Source: Collinsella sp.
GTDB lineage: Bacteria > Actinomycetota > Coriobacteriia > Coriobacteriales > Coriobacteriaceae
Length of the DNA stretch: 36,914 nucleotides
Assembly (NCBI GenBank): GCA_019419545.1
Contig: DXZT01000049.1
Location: 1 to 36,914 of the forward strand
Direction: 5' to 3'
This document shows, piece after piece, positions 25,007 through 33,468 of this stretch (positions within the stretch are counted from its first letter, which is position 1; each line of letters opens with the position of its first letter). The notes beneath the pieces are model-generated. The model worked only from the letters and a program-made list of their open reading frames with translations, was not told the origin of the DNA and ran no database searches. A program made the position numbers and the translations under genes.

Positions 25007-25657
25007 CTAGCGCACGGCCCTGACCGCCGCCGTCAGATCGAACAGCGTATCAAGTACGGCCTCGCAGCCGTCCGCCACGTCCTGCGGCAGCGGCACGATA
25101 TCGGGCACGGCAAAGACATGGCAGCCGGCCGTGATACCCGAGACGCAGCCGTTGCGAGAATCCTCGACCACGGCACACTCCTCGGGCGCAAAGCCCGCGC
25201 GCTCGCAGGCGAGCAGGTACATCTCGGGATCGGGCTTGTCGTGTACGACGTCCTCGCCGCAGGTCACCGTCTCAAACTTATCAAAGAGGCCGACCGTTTT
25301 AAGGTTGCGCTCGGCCGCAATGCGGCGCGATGACGTCGCAAGGCCCACGTGATAGCCCGCGGCCAGCAGCTCGTCTAGGCACTCGGCGGCGCCGGCCTTA
25401 AGCTCCAGGTCGGTCTTGGCCATCTCGGTGTGAAGCTCAATGTTGCGGGCATAAATTGCATCGGCAGTTTCGCCCTTGCCGTAATGTGCCTCAAGGATGC
25501 CCTTAACATCGGCATTCGAACGGCCGATAAACTGATGCATCAGCGCGTCATCAATCGCGATACCCAGCTCGGCAGCACCCACCTTCCACGCCTTCATGTC
25601 CAAGCGCTCGGTATCGATCAACGTTCCATCCATGTCAAAAATAACAGCCTTGATCAT
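25007..25657 (-). CDS. HAD-superfamily phosphatase, paralogue 2
   Basis: The product is 216 aa with the same motifs as paralogue 1 (FDMDGT at 7-12, TSS, KPDPEMY, EDSRNG). From about residue 115 to the end the two proteins differ at only a few positions. Residues 15-95 (the cap, which sets substrate choice) differ at about a third of positions. This suggests duplication followed by gene conversion of the 3' half, or selection on the cap. The start is ATG 25657. The upstream palindrome and promoter are also shared with paralogue 1. Confidence 0.92.
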   Translation of the reverse strand: MIKAVIFDMDGTLIDTERLDMKAWKVGAAELGIAIDDALMHQFIGRSNADVKGILEAHYGKGETADAIYARNIELHTEMAKTDLELKAGAAECLDELLAAGYHVGLATSSRRIAAERNLKTVGLFDKFETVTCGEDVVHDKPDPEMYLLACERAGFAPEECAVVEDSRNGCVSGITAGCHVFAVPDIVPLPQDVADGCEAVLDTLFDLTAAVRAVR

Positions 25658-25711
25658 ATCGGCCCCCTTCGCCGGCTTGCGTTACCGCAACCCTACCCCA
25701 CTTTGTAACTT

Positions 25712-25727
25712 GTATATAACGTATATA
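25712..25727. promoter_or_regulatory. GTATAT-N5-ATATA palindrome upstream of HAD 2
   Basis: TGTATATAACGTATATA is shared with the region before HAD 1, along with CTTTCGTTACAT further out. Confidence 0.4.
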
Positions 25728-25757
25728 GCATATTTGGCTTTCGTTACATGAATCAAT

Positions 25758-25807
25758 AACCTACCAAAAAGGGACAGGTTTATTTTGGCAGGTTTTATCT
25801 GGGGAAA
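25758..25807 (+). repeat. GGGACAGGTT repeat, copy 4
   Basis: AACCTACCAAAAAGGGACAGG then TTTATTTTGGCAGG and TTTATCTGGGGAAACG in series. It matches the minus-strand copy 2 nearly perfectly. It ends 21 bases before an extended -10 (TGCTAGACT, 25825-25833) of the nuclease gene. Confidence 0.85.
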
Positions 25808-25866
25808 CGACCTGCGGCGTCTCCTGCTAGACTGGTAGATTCGCAACCGACTACCCAGGAGCCCCC

Positions 25867-26826
25867 ATGTCGCGCAAGTCCGCCTACAAGCAAGTACTTT
25901 CCATCGGCACCGCCGTGGTGCTGGGGTTTGCGCTGTTCACAGGGTCGCTCGACGGAGCGCCCAAGCTGCTCTCGCCGCAAAGCGATGAGCAGGCGGCTGC
26001 TCTGGCCGAGAAGCAAAGCGAGAGCCCCAACCGCACCGACGACGAAGCAGACCTGGTTGCCCGGCTCGAATCGGGAACAGCGAGCTCCGAGGACTCCGGC
26101 GATGGCTCTGAATCCGCCACGACCGACACCGCTGACGATGCCTCTTCAAACGTCACCCCCATCGACGAGGTCGAAAACCCCGATCTCGACCGCGCCCGCG
26201 GCGTATATCTCAGCAGCATTCCCGACTACGCCGGCAACCCCTACGTTGCCCTTCGCACCGACAGCACGCACCCGCTCGGCACGCCATCATTCACGCTCGA
26301 CGAATACGAGCGAGCTACCGAAGAGGGCTGCTTTAAGAAGTTCTCCAAGCTCGATAGCCTGGGCCGCACCCGCAAGGCACTCGCCTGCGTGGGTCCCGAA
26401 TCGCTCGGTCAGGGCAAGCGCGGCGATATCTCGCGTATCCATCCCGCCGGGTGGCACCAGCAGCGCTACGACTTTATTCCGGGTCAAAGCCTCTACAACC
26501 GTTGCCACCTCATCGCCTGGTCGCTCTGCGGCGAAAACGCTAATCGCAAGAATCTCCTCACCGGCACGCGCTATCTCAACGAAACGGGCATGCTGCCGTT
26601 TGAAGAGCAGATCCTCGACTATATCCACGACACAGGCAACCATGTGCTCTACCGCGTCACGCCCATGTACAACGAAGAGGAGCTCGTCTGCCGCGGCGTG
26701 CGCCTTGAGGCGCAATCGGTCGAGGACCACGGCAAGACCCTCTGCTTCCACGTATATTGCTACAATCTGCAGCCGCACGTGCAGATCGACTACGCCACCG
26801 GCCGCAATCAGGCCTCGGGGGACTAG
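25867..26826 (+). CDS. DNA/RNA non-specific endonuclease (EndA/NucA type), surface or secreted
   Basis: The product is 319 aa. A basic N-terminus and hydrophobic segment (about 9-28) form a signal or anchor, followed by an acidic Ser/Asp/Glu-rich linker (about 35-105). The nuclease domain (about 110-315) has YNRCHLIAWSLCGENANRKNL (210-230) with TGTRYLN and GMLPFE. Related DNA-entry nucleases read DRGHL, with the His as general base; here it is NRCH with a metal-binding Asn downstream. EndA-like enzymes degrade DNA outside the cell for uptake or nutrition. ATG 25867 follows AGGAG. No competence genes are adjacent. Confidence 0.9.
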   Translation: MSRKSAYKQVLSIGTAVVLGFALFTGSLDGAPKLLSPQSDEQAAALAEKQSESPNRTDDEADLVARLESGTASSEDSGDGSESATTDTADDASSNVTPIDEVENPDLDRARGVYLSSIPDYAGNPYVALRTDSTHPLGTPSFTLDEYERATEEGCFKKFSKLDSLGRTRKALACVGPESLGQGKRGDISRIHPAGWHQQRYDFIPGQSLYNRCHLIAWSLCGENANRKNLLTGTRYLNETGMLPFEEQILDYIHDTGNHVLYRVTPMYNEEELVCRGVRLEAQSVEDHGKTLCFHVYCYNLQPHVQIDYATGRNQASGD

Positions 26827-26885
26827 GGCCGACCAAGCTGCCCCAAAACCTAAAATGATCCGTTTTCCTCCGTCCCCCAGGGATC

Positions 26886-26921
26886 AAAAAGGGCCGCCCT
26901 GGATTGCCCAGAGCGGCCCTT
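26886..26921 (-). terminator. Terminator of the EF-G-like gene
   Basis: Minus strand AAGGGCCGC/GCGGCCCTT with inner CTGG/CCAG (26889-26921), then TTTTT, 35 bases past the stop. Confidence 0.85.
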
Positions 26922-26955
26922 GCACCGGCATGCATGTTGCAGGCAACGCCACGCG

Positions 26956-29031
26956 CTACTTGGCGCGGCCCTCCTCATAGCGCTCGACCAGCTTGGCCTG
27001 AACGTCATAGGGAACCTGCTCATAGCCAGCGGGCTTCATGGTAAAGTCACCCGTGCCGCGCGTGATAGAGCGCAGGCGCGTCGAGTAATCCGTCAGCTCG
27101 GCCAGCGGGGCTTGAGCGATGACCACGGTGTCACCGCGCTCATCGGTCTCCATGCCCGTCACGCGACCGCGCGAGGCCGAGATGTCGCCCATCACGGCGC
27201 CGGCGTAGCTCTCGGGGATCGTCACCGTGATTTCCTCGATGGGCTCCAGCACCACCGGGTCGGCATCGGCGCATGCCTTGCGCAGGCCGATGCGTGCCGC
27301 CGCGCGGAACGCCATCTCGTTGGAGTCGACGCTGTGATACGAACCGTCGTACACCGCGACGCGAATGCCCGTGAGCGGGTAGCCGGCAATAATACCGTCC
27401 TTCATGGTCTCCTGGACGCCCTTGTCCACGGCGGGAATCAGCGAGCGCGGGATGCGGCCGCCCACGACCTCGTCCACGAACTCATAGCCGTCGCTCGTGC
27501 CGTCGGGCCCAATAAGCGGCTCCACGCGCAGCCAGCAGTCGCCGTACTGACCGGCACCACCGGTCTGCTTCTTGTGGCGGCCCTGGGCGCTCGCCGTGCG
27601 GCGGATGGTCTCGCGATACGGAATGCGGATCGGCACGCTCTTGGCAGCAACCTTGGTGCGGTCCTCCAGACGATTGAGCAGCACCGAAACCTGCGCCTCG
27701 CCCACTGCCGAGATGATGGTCTGGCCGGTCTCCTCGTCGCGGTCGATGCTCATGGTCGGGTCTGCCTTGCAGGCCTTCTCGATAAACGTGTAGAGCTTCT
27801 CTTCGTCGCCGCGGTTCTCGGCTTCGATGGCGATGCGGTACTGCGAGTTGGGGAACTTAAACGCCGCAGCCTCGACCTTGCCGGTAATCGAGAGCGTATC
27901 GCCCGTCTCGGTAGCCAGCTTGGGCGCCACGATGATGTCGCCGGCATAGGCATGGCCAACCTCGGTCATATCGCGGCCGCACATCACATACAAGTGAGCC
28001 AAACGATCGCTCTTGCGGGTACGCGCGTTGACCAACTCAAGACCCGGCTCAAGCGTGCCCGTCAGCACCTTGATAAAGCTGATGCGGCCCTGCTGCGGAT
28101 CGGCCAGCGTCTTAAACACAAACGCCACCGGACGGTCATCGTCACTCGAAATCTTAAGCGAATCACCGTCGATGAGCGGCATCTCGCCGTAGTCGGTCGG
28201 CGCCGGGAAGTACGTGGCGATGTCGTCCATCAGCGAGTTGACGCCCTGCTCCTTAATGCAATCGCCCGCAAAGACCGGCACAAAGATGCGCTCGGCGATC
28301 GCCTTAGACAGCAGGCCTTCAAGCTCCTCCTGCGTCAGCGTCTCCTCGCCTTCCAGGTATTTCATCATCAGCTCGTCGTCGGCCTCGGCCACCAGCTCGC
28401 ACAGATGGTCATGGGCCTCCTCGGCCTGGGCACGATACTCCTCGGGAATCTCCGACTCAACGGCCTCGGCGCCGTTGCAGTGGCGCGCCTTCATGCGCAC
28501 CAGGTCGATGATGCCGTCAAAGTCCTCGCCCTCGCCCCAGGGGAGGGTCACGGCGCCCAGGCGCGTGCCAAAGCGCTCCTGCAGCAGGTCCATCGTGGTC
28601 GCAAAGCTGGCCTCGGAGCGCGACAGGCGGTTTACGAACACCGCGCGTGCCAGGCGTAGGTCCTCGGCGGCATACCAGAGCTTAACCGTCGTAGGCTGCG
28701 GGCCGGCCTCGGCGTCGACCACAAACAGAGCCGTCTCGCAGACGCTCATCGCGGCAAAGGCGTCGCCGATAAAATCGGGATAGCACGGGGCATCGAGCAC
28801 ATTGATACGAGCGCCCTTCCAGTCGATCGGCGCAATGGTCGTCGAGATGGAAAACGCACGCTTGACCTCTTCGGGGTCATAGTCGAGCGTGGGCTTGGTG
28901 CCGTCGTGGCCGCCCAGGCGGGCGGTCTTGCCGGAAAGGTGGAGCATGGCCTCGGCGAGTGAAGTCTTGCCCACCCCGCCTTGGCCTACGAGCACCACGT
29001 TCCTTACGTTACCGGTCTTGGGAGCACCCAT
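26956..29031 (-). CDS. EF-G-like GTPase (EF-G paralogue)
   Basis: The product is about 691 aa, with the domain order of EF-G. The G domain has G1 GQGGVGKT (16-23), G3 DAPCYPDF (80-87; the usual is DTPGHVDF) and G4 NRLSRS (134-139; the usual is NKMD). Domain IV has GAGQYGDCW and a GGRIPRSLIPAVDKGV-type loop, then domain V. The changed G4 should weaken guanine discrimination. Paralogues like this are annotated as EF-G-like or FusA2; their role is poorly defined, and some act on ribosomes under stress. ATG 29031 follows AAGGAGG. It stands alone between the nuclease and transporter genes. Confidence 0.92.
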   Translation of the reverse strand: MGAPKTGNVRNVVLVGQGGVGKTSLAEAMLHLSGKTARLGGHDGTKPTLDYDPEEVKRAFSISTTIAPIDWKGARINVLDAPCYPDFIGDAFAAMSVCETALFVVDAEAGPQPTTVKLWYAAEDLRLARAVFVNRLSRSEASFATTMDLLQERFGTRLGAVTLPWGEGEDFDGIIDLVRMKARHCNGAEAVESEIPEEYRAQAEEAHDHLCELVAEADDELMMKYLEGEETLTQEELEGLLSKAIAERIFVPVFAGDCIKEQGVNSLMDDIATYFPAPTDYGEMPLIDGDSLKISSDDDRPVAFVFKTLADPQQGRISFIKVLTGTLEPGLELVNARTRKSDRLAHLYVMCGRDMTEVGHAYAGDIIVAPKLATETGDTLSITGKVEAAAFKFPNSQYRIAIEAENRGDEEKLYTFIEKACKADPTMSIDRDEETGQTIISAVGEAQVSVLLNRLEDRTKVAAKSVPIRIPYRETIRRTASAQGRHKKQTGGAGQYGDCWLRVEPLIGPDGTSDGYEFVDEVVGGRIPRSLIPAVDKGVQETMKDGIIAGYPLTGIRVAVYDGSYHSVDSNEMAFRAAARIGLRKACADADPVVLEPIEEITVTIPESYAGAVMGDISASRGRVTGMETDERGDTVVIAQAPLAELTDYSTRLRSITRGTGDFTMKPAGYEQVPYDVQAKLVERYEEGRAK

Positions 29032-29274
29032 GATGACCTCCTTGCAGGGCCGCGCGCAATGCGCGACGCCAACGGGGAGAGTTCGCGGTCGGTGCCGTCC
29101 CGGGAGCAGCATGGTCGGCAGCCGAGCCGACTCACCCTCCAAATGTCCTATGCCACCACCCTACCCTCACGGGCGGCTGTCCATGCATACCTTTCGGCAC
29201 GCGTATGAATACAGGCGGCGAGAGGAAGAGACAAGCTTGTGAGGCAATTATTGAACCCCGTCGATGTAAACAAA
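29032..29274. other. Leader and spacer upstream of the EF-G-like gene
   Basis: About 240 bases between the EF-G-like start and the transporter terminator. The GC-rich part near 29040-29130 is the leader. I saw no small gene or clear -35/-10 pair in it. Confidence 0.4.
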
Positions 29275-29308
29275 AAGCCGCCACAGACCGTAAGACCTGT
29301 GGCGGCTT
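29272..29308 (-). terminator. Terminator of the amino-acid transporter operon
   Basis: Perfect 12 bp stem AAGCCGCCACAG (29275-29286 with 29297-29308), with a T-run on the minus strand, 33 bases past the ATPase stop. Confidence 0.85.
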
Positions 29309-29341
29309 CGCCTCAATTAATAGTTGAGTAAATACCTGAGC

Positions 29342-30106
29342 CTATCCCTCGATACGGCTCAAGAACTCACGCGTGCGCCGCTCGCACGGATGGTCGATGA
29401 CCTGCTCGGCAGGACCCTCCTCGACAATACGACCGCCATCCATAAAGACCACGCGGTCGGCAACATCGCGCGCAAACTGCATTGCGTGGGTCACGATCAC
29501 CATCGTCATGTTCTGCGCAGCGAGGTCCTTAATGACACGCAGCACCTCGGCCGTCAGCTCGGGATCGAGCGCCGAGGTCGGCTCGTCAAAGAACAGGATC
29601 TCCGGGTCGAGCGCTAGGGCGCGGGCAATACTCACGCGCTGCTGCTGACCGCCCGAAAGCTCACACGGAACCTTATTCTCGTTGCCCATAAGCCCCATCT
29701 GAGCAATCAATTCATACGCACGAGCTTCCGCCTGCTCGCGCGGGCGCTTAAGCACGCGGATCGGCGCGTCGATGATGTTTTTCATCACGGTATAGTGCGG
29801 GAACAGGTTGTAATTTTGGAACACCAGGCCGAATCGCGAGCGCGCCTGCTTGGGCACATCGCCCTTCGCATAGACCGCGCCCGAACCCGCATCCGTCGCA
29901 ACGGTAAGGTCGCCAAACGAGAGCGAGCCTCCGTCGAGTGTCTCGAGCAGCGTGGCACACCGCAGCAGCGTGGACTTGCCGCCACCCGAAGGCCCGATAA
30001 TCGCCACGACCTCGCCACGCTTCACCTCAAGCGAGATATCCTTGAGCACCTCATTGCCGCCAAACGCCTTGCGCGCGTTTTCGATTTTCATCACTGAGTT
30101 AGTCAT
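29342..30106 (-). CDS. Polar amino-acid ABC transporter, ATPase
   Basis: The product is about 254 aa. Walker A GPSGGGKST, LSGGQQQRVSIARAL signature, Walker B ILFFDEPTSALDP and the switch VTHAMQFA place it in the GlnQ/HisP family. It is the last gene of a three-gene operon (binding protein, permease, ATPase) for polar amino-acid uptake. The ATG at 30106 overlaps the permease end by 8 bases (ATGACTAA), suggesting coupling. A later ATG (MKIEN) is possible. An insertion of about 12 residues near 73-88 (AGSGAVYAKGD) is slightly longer than in typical GlnQ. Confidence 0.93.
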   Translation of the reverse strand: MTNSVMKIENARKAFGGNEVLKDISLEVKRGEVVAIIGPSGGGKSTLLRCATLLETLDGGSLSFGDLTVATDAGSGAVYAKGDVPKQARSRFGLVFQNYNLFPHYTVMKNIIDAPIRVLKRPREQAEARAYELIAQMGLMGNENKVPCELSGGQQQRVSIARALALDPEILFFDEPTSALDPELTAEVLRVIKDLAAQNMTMVIVTHAMQFARDVADRVVFMDGGRIVEEGPAEQVIDHPCERRTREFLSRIEG

Positions 30107-30752
30107 GATAATAGTCCAGCTTCTTTTCGGCGGCGCCCAGCAGCATCTCGACCACAAAGTTAAAGACCCAGTAGATCAGCGCCGCGATCGCAAACGGCAC
30201 CATGCTCACCTGCGAGGCGACCAGCGCCTTGGCCGTCGAGAACATCTCACCCACGCCAATGGCAAACGCCAGCGACGTGTCCTTGACCAGCGTGATGATC
30301 TCGTTGCCCATCGCCGGCAGAATACGCTTGGCGACCTGCGGCATCACGATATACAGAAACGTCTGCACGCGCGAATAGCCCAGCACCTCGGCAGCCTCGT
30401 ATTGACCGCGCGGAATGGACTGCAAGCCCGAGCGATAGATCTCGGCAAAGTAACCGGCGTAGTTGATGATGAACGCCACGATGCACGCCGTCCACTTGGA
30501 ATCGGGCGTGAGCGAAATGCCAAACACGTAGTACGGGGCAAAGTAGATGGCAAACATCTGCAGCATGAGCGGCGTACCGCGCATGACCGAGATATAGATG
30601 CGCGCAATCCAGCGAAGCGGCGCGATTTTGCTCATGCGCATAAACGCCACGGGGATTCCCAGCGGAATCGACCCCAGCAGCGTCAGCACAAACAACTGCA
30701 AACTGACCAAGAATCCCCGGCCAAGCATCTGCATCATGACCTGAATAGACAT
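30099..30752 (-). CDS. Polar amino-acid ABC transporter, permease
   Basis: The product is 217 aa. Five or so membrane segments and the EAA loop (GQYEAAEVLGYSRVQTFLYIVMPQV) fit the HisM/GlnP permease family. It probably works as a homodimer with the neighbouring ATPase. Its ATG at 30752 shares a base with the binding-protein stop codon (TAATG), so the two are translated together. The TTG at 30767 is in frame but not needed. Confidence 0.93.
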   Translation of the reverse strand: MSIQVMMQMLGRGFLVSLQLFVLTLLGSIPLGIPVAFMRMSKIAPLRWIARIYISVMRGTPLMLQMFAIYFAPYYVFGISLTPDSKWTACIVAFIINYAGYFAEIYRSGLQSIPRGQYEAAEVLGYSRVQTFLYIVMPQVAKRILPAMGNEIITLVKDTSLAFAIGVGEMFSTAKALVASQVSMVPFAIAALIYWVFNFVVEMLLGAAEKKLDYYHD

Positions 30753-31612
30753 TACTTGAGCACCCAATTATCGAAAGACAAACCGTAGCTTGCATATTTA
30801 TCGCACAGGTCCTTGACCGTGCCGTCCTCGTAGAGCGCCTTGAGCGACTCGGTTACAGCATCGGCCGACTTGGTGTCGCCCTTCTTAAAGCCGACGGCAT
30901 AGTGCTCGCTAGACAGCGGCTTATCAAGCTGCGTATAAGCATCGGGCTTGGCGGCAAGCTGATACTGGGCAATCGAAAGGTCGCATGCCACGGCATCGAC
31001 CGCGCCGCTCTCGAGCTGCATAAAGGCTGTGTTGTACTCACCGATGGTATCGAGCGTGGCAAACGTCGCGGCCAGATCCTTCTGGTCGCCCTCGAGCACA
31101 TCCTGTGCGGCGGAATCGGTCTGGGTAATCACGGTCTTGCCGGCAAGATCGTCCCAGCTCTTGATACCCGCGTCCTTCTTGACCACGAGCACCTGCTCGT
31201 TGAGCATGTACGGCTTGGAGAACGTGTAGTCGTCCTCGCGACCCTCCATGGTAAAGCCGTTCCAGATGCAGTTGATGGCACCCGAGTTGAGCAGCGTATC
31301 CTTGGCATCCCAATCGATGGCCTCGTATTTGACCTCCCAGTCCTGCTTATCGGCAACGGCCTTGGCCAGATCAAGGTCAAAGCCCGTATATTCGCCGTCA
31401 TCGCCCACAAAGCCGTACGGAGGATAGGACTTGTCAAAGCCCACCACGAGCTTTTTGGACTCCGCGGCACCCTTCGTATCCTTGGCCGCGGCAGAGCCGG
31501 CAGCAGAGCCCTTAGCGGCACCGCCGCCACAACCGACAAGACCAAGGCCGAGCACCGTGGCGAGCGAGCCGGCTAGACCAACGAACTGACGACGAGACAT
31601 ATCGGTATTCAT
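30752..31612 (-). CDS. Polar amino-acid ABC transporter, substrate-binding lipoprotein
   Basis: The product is 286 aa. The N-terminus combines a twin-arginine-like SRRQF and a lipobox ending in C28 (LVGCGG), so it may be a Tat-exported lipoprotein. A Gly/Ala/Ser/Lys linker precedes the type II periplasmic-binding domain: LVVGFDKSYPPYGF, then YTGFDLDLA, typical of GlnH/FliY-type proteins (bac_SBP 3). The ligand (Gln, Glu, Arg, cystine or other) is not determined. The start at 31612 follows AAGGGGGAA. It is the first gene of the operon, with the palindromic operator in its leader. Confidence 0.93.
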   Translation of the reverse strand: MNTDMSRRQFVGLAGSLATVLGLGLVGCGGGAAKGSAAGSAAAKDTKGAAESKKLVVGFDKSYPPYGFVGDDGEYTGFDLDLAKAVADKQDWEVKYEAIDWDAKDTLLNSGAINCIWNGFTMEGREDDYTFSKPYMLNEQVLVVKKDAGIKSWDDLAGKTVITQTDSAAQDVLEGDQKDLAATFATLDTIGEYNTAFMQLESGAVDAVACDLSIAQYQLAAKPDAYTQLDKPLSSEHYAVGFKKGDTKSADAVTESLKALYEDGTVKDLCDKYASYGLSFDNWVLK

Positions 31613-31632
31613 GGTATTCCCCCTTGATGGCA

Positions 31633-31648
31633 CTTTAGTTAAGTAAAG
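31633..31648. promoter_or_regulatory. CTTTA-N6-TAAAG operator before the amino-acid transporter
   Basis: CTTTAGTTAAGTAAAG. It lies just after the predicted transcription start of the operon, the position expected of a repressor. It is related to the site at 6749-6765 near ilvE. Confidence 0.5.
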
Positions 31649-31668
31649 TGAGTCATGTAACGTTCAGC

Positions 31669-31697
31669 ATCATACACTTTACCTTGATAGAGTACAA
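31669..31697 (-). promoter_or_regulatory. Promoter of the amino-acid transporter operon
   Basis: On the minus strand TTGTAC (31697-31692) and TATGAT (31674-31669) are 17 bases apart, a good sigma-70-type pair. The start point would be near 31662, giving a leader of about 50 bases. Confidence 0.65.
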
Positions 31698-31705
31698 GGG
31701 ATAGG

Positions 31706-31842
31706 TTGCCCGCCGGGCACCGGGGCAGGGGTTAAGTTTGCTGCTCTACAGTCCTGCTCACGACGGAGAGCACATTAAGTGCTCTCCTGTTCGTGCGGAA
31801 CTCGCGACAAACTTAACCCCTGCCCCGGCACCCGGCGGGCAA
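31706..31842. repeat. 137 bp inverted repeat with 35-base arms
   Basis: Arms 31706-31740 and 31808-31842 match at 33 of 35, around CCGGGGCAGGGGTTAAG. A perfect inner 9 bp stem (GGAGAGCAC, 31765-31773 with 31779-31787) gives a two-level cruciform. It sits between divergent promoters. A REPIN-like mobile repeat is the best guess. With the operator and promoter it fills 31613-31851. Confidence 0.75.
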
Positions 31843-31951
31843 ACGTCGTTGGGCTTATCACTGACATGAAATGGGCGCTTGTATATCGTCCGCTAGCTTG
31901 GCACGGTACAATGCTTTCAGATTTCAATTTGTAAATTAGTGGGGTTAATTC

Positions 31952-33400
31952 ATGGCAGAATCTCGTGCGGAGCGTAAGGCTCGTCGTGCTTTGATCGAGG
32001 CGGCTGAGGGGTCGGGGGAGAAAAAATCTTCTAAGAAATCCAAGTCATCCCAGGATGCGAAGGGTAAGTCGACCAAGGGCAAAGCCAAGGCCAAGCGTTC
32101 TGGCTCTCGCCGGGACGAGGATAAGGCATCTCAGACTCGCTCCAAGCGCTCGCATAAAGATCCGGCTTCGTCTGCGCGTAAGGCTGTGGACCCCAAGTCC
32201 CCCTGTTCGATCATGAAAGCTTGCGGTGGGTGCACGGCGCTCAATCGTCCTTATAAGAAGCAGCTCGCCGCCAAGCAGGCTGCCATGGAGGAGCTTTTTG
32301 CTTCGCTTTGTGAGCGTGAGGGCATTGCTGTAGATCCTATTCGTGGCATGGGTGTCACCCTGGGCGACCCGGGCAAATATCCTGCGCCGCGCGGTTTTCG
32401 CCATAAGGCCGCCACTCCCTTTGCCCCCGGCAAAGAGGGCACTGTCCGTTGCGGTTTCTTTGAGCGCGGCACGCACAAAATCGTTGCCGTACCCGAGTGT
32501 CCTGTCGAGGCGCCGGGTGCCCGTCAGATTCTCAACGGCATCGCACGCGAAGCTGAGCGGTTGCATATTCCCGCCTTTAATGAGGACAAGCATCTTGGTT
32601 TGCTTCGCTATGCCGTCGTCCGCTGCGGTTGGCGTACCGACCAGGTCATGGTCACGCTCGTGACCGCTCAGCGTGACTTGCCGCATGCGCAGGAGTTCTT
32701 TGAGGCTGTCGCCGCACTCGATCCGCGCATCGTCACCGTCGCCCAAAACATCAACGGACGCCCCGGCAACGCCATCCTCGGCGAGGAAACCCGCATCGCG
32801 CATGGCGCCGAATGCATGCGCGACCAGCTGCTCGGCTGCGAATTCGACATCTCCCCCACCGCGTTTTATCAGACCAACCCGCAACAGACCGAGCTGCTCT
32901 ATCAGCTCGCTATCGACGGCATGGATTTGCACCAGGGCGATGTGCTCATGGATGCCTACTGTGGCAGCGGTACCATCGGTCTTTGCGCAGCTAAAGATGC
33001 CCAGAACAAGGGTATCGGCATTATGCTGCTCGGCGTGGAGCGCAACCCGGCGGGCATTGCCGACGCACGTCGCAATGCCGAGCTCAACGGCCTCACCCGC
33101 AGCGCTTGGTTTATGGCCGACGACGCCACCGATTACATCCTGGATGCCGCCGATAACAACGAGCGGGTCGATGTCCTTTCCATCGATCCGCCGCGCGCCG
33201 GCTCCACGCCCGAGTTCCTCGAAGCTGCCTGCGCGCTTAAGCCGCGCCGCATCACCTATATCAGCTGCAACCCCGTGACTCAAGAGCGCGACCTGCATCA
33301 GCTCCTCGACGGAGGCTATCGCCTGCTCAAGATCACGCCGGTCGACATGTTCCCTCACACCGACCACACCGAAACCGTAGCGGTCCTCGAACGCCGCTAA
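31952..33400 (+). CDS. 23S rRNA (uracil-5) methyltransferase, RlmD/TrmA family
   Basis: The product is 482 aa. A basic, Lys/Ser-rich N-terminal tail (about 1-85), then a Cys-rich Fe-S motif (CSIMKACGGC, about 84-93, plus a later Cys). The SAM domain has MDAYCGSGTIGLC (about 330) and VLSIDPPRAG. The catalytic Cys is in YISCNPVTQERDL and the base in HTDHTETV near the end. It puts a methyl group on C5 of a uridine in rRNA or tRNA; Gram-positive genomes carry several such paralogues, so the exact site is open. The N-tail lacks the TRAM domain seen in RlmD. ATG 31952 follows GTGGGG. TACAAT at 31907-31912 may be its -10. Confidence 0.88.
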   Translation: MAESRAERKARRALIEAAEGSGEKKSSKKSKSSQDAKGKSTKGKAKAKRSGSRRDEDKASQTRSKRSHKDPASSARKAVDPKSPCSIMKACGGCTALNRPYKKQLAAKQAAMEELFASLCEREGIAVDPIRGMGVTLGDPGKYPAPRGFRHKAATPFAPGKEGTVRCGFFERGTHKIVAVPECPVEAPGARQILNGIAREAERLHIPAFNEDKHLGLLRYAVVRCGWRTDQVMVTLVTAQRDLPHAQEFFEAVAALDPRIVTVAQNINGRPGNAILGEETRIAHGAECMRDQLLGCEFDISPTAFYQTNPQQTELLYQLAIDGMDLHQGDVLMDAYCGSGTIGLCAAKDAQNKGIGIMLLGVERNPAGIADARRNAELNGLTRSAWFMADDATDYILDAADNNERVDVLSIDPPRAGSTPEFLEAACALKPRRITYISCNPVTQERDLHQLLDGGYRLLKITPVDMFPHTDHTETVAVLERR

Positions 33401-33410
33401 TCCACCGGCA

Positions 33411-33454
33411 CAAGCGAGGGGGGGGCGGCCCAGGCGGGCCGCCCCCCTCGCTTG
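33411..33454 (+). terminator. Strong terminator after the methyltransferase
   Basis: About 19 bp stem CAAGCGAGGGGGGCGGCCC (33411-33431 with 33436-33454, two extra G's), then GGTTTAT. It lies between convergent genes, so it may act both ways. Confidence 0.85.
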
Positions 33455-33468
33455 GTTTATAAATTCCG

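Noticed and set aside
24028..25807. HAD-LarE-HAD segment as a composite transposon
   Set aside because: The flanking GGGACAGG copies are also found outside the segment, and no transposase or target duplication is present.
26920..28659. Long open frame of about 580 codons antisense to the EF-G-like gene
   Set aside because: It is a codon-bias shadow of the GC-rich gene, without a ribosome site or recognisable domain. The EF-G frame has clear motifs.
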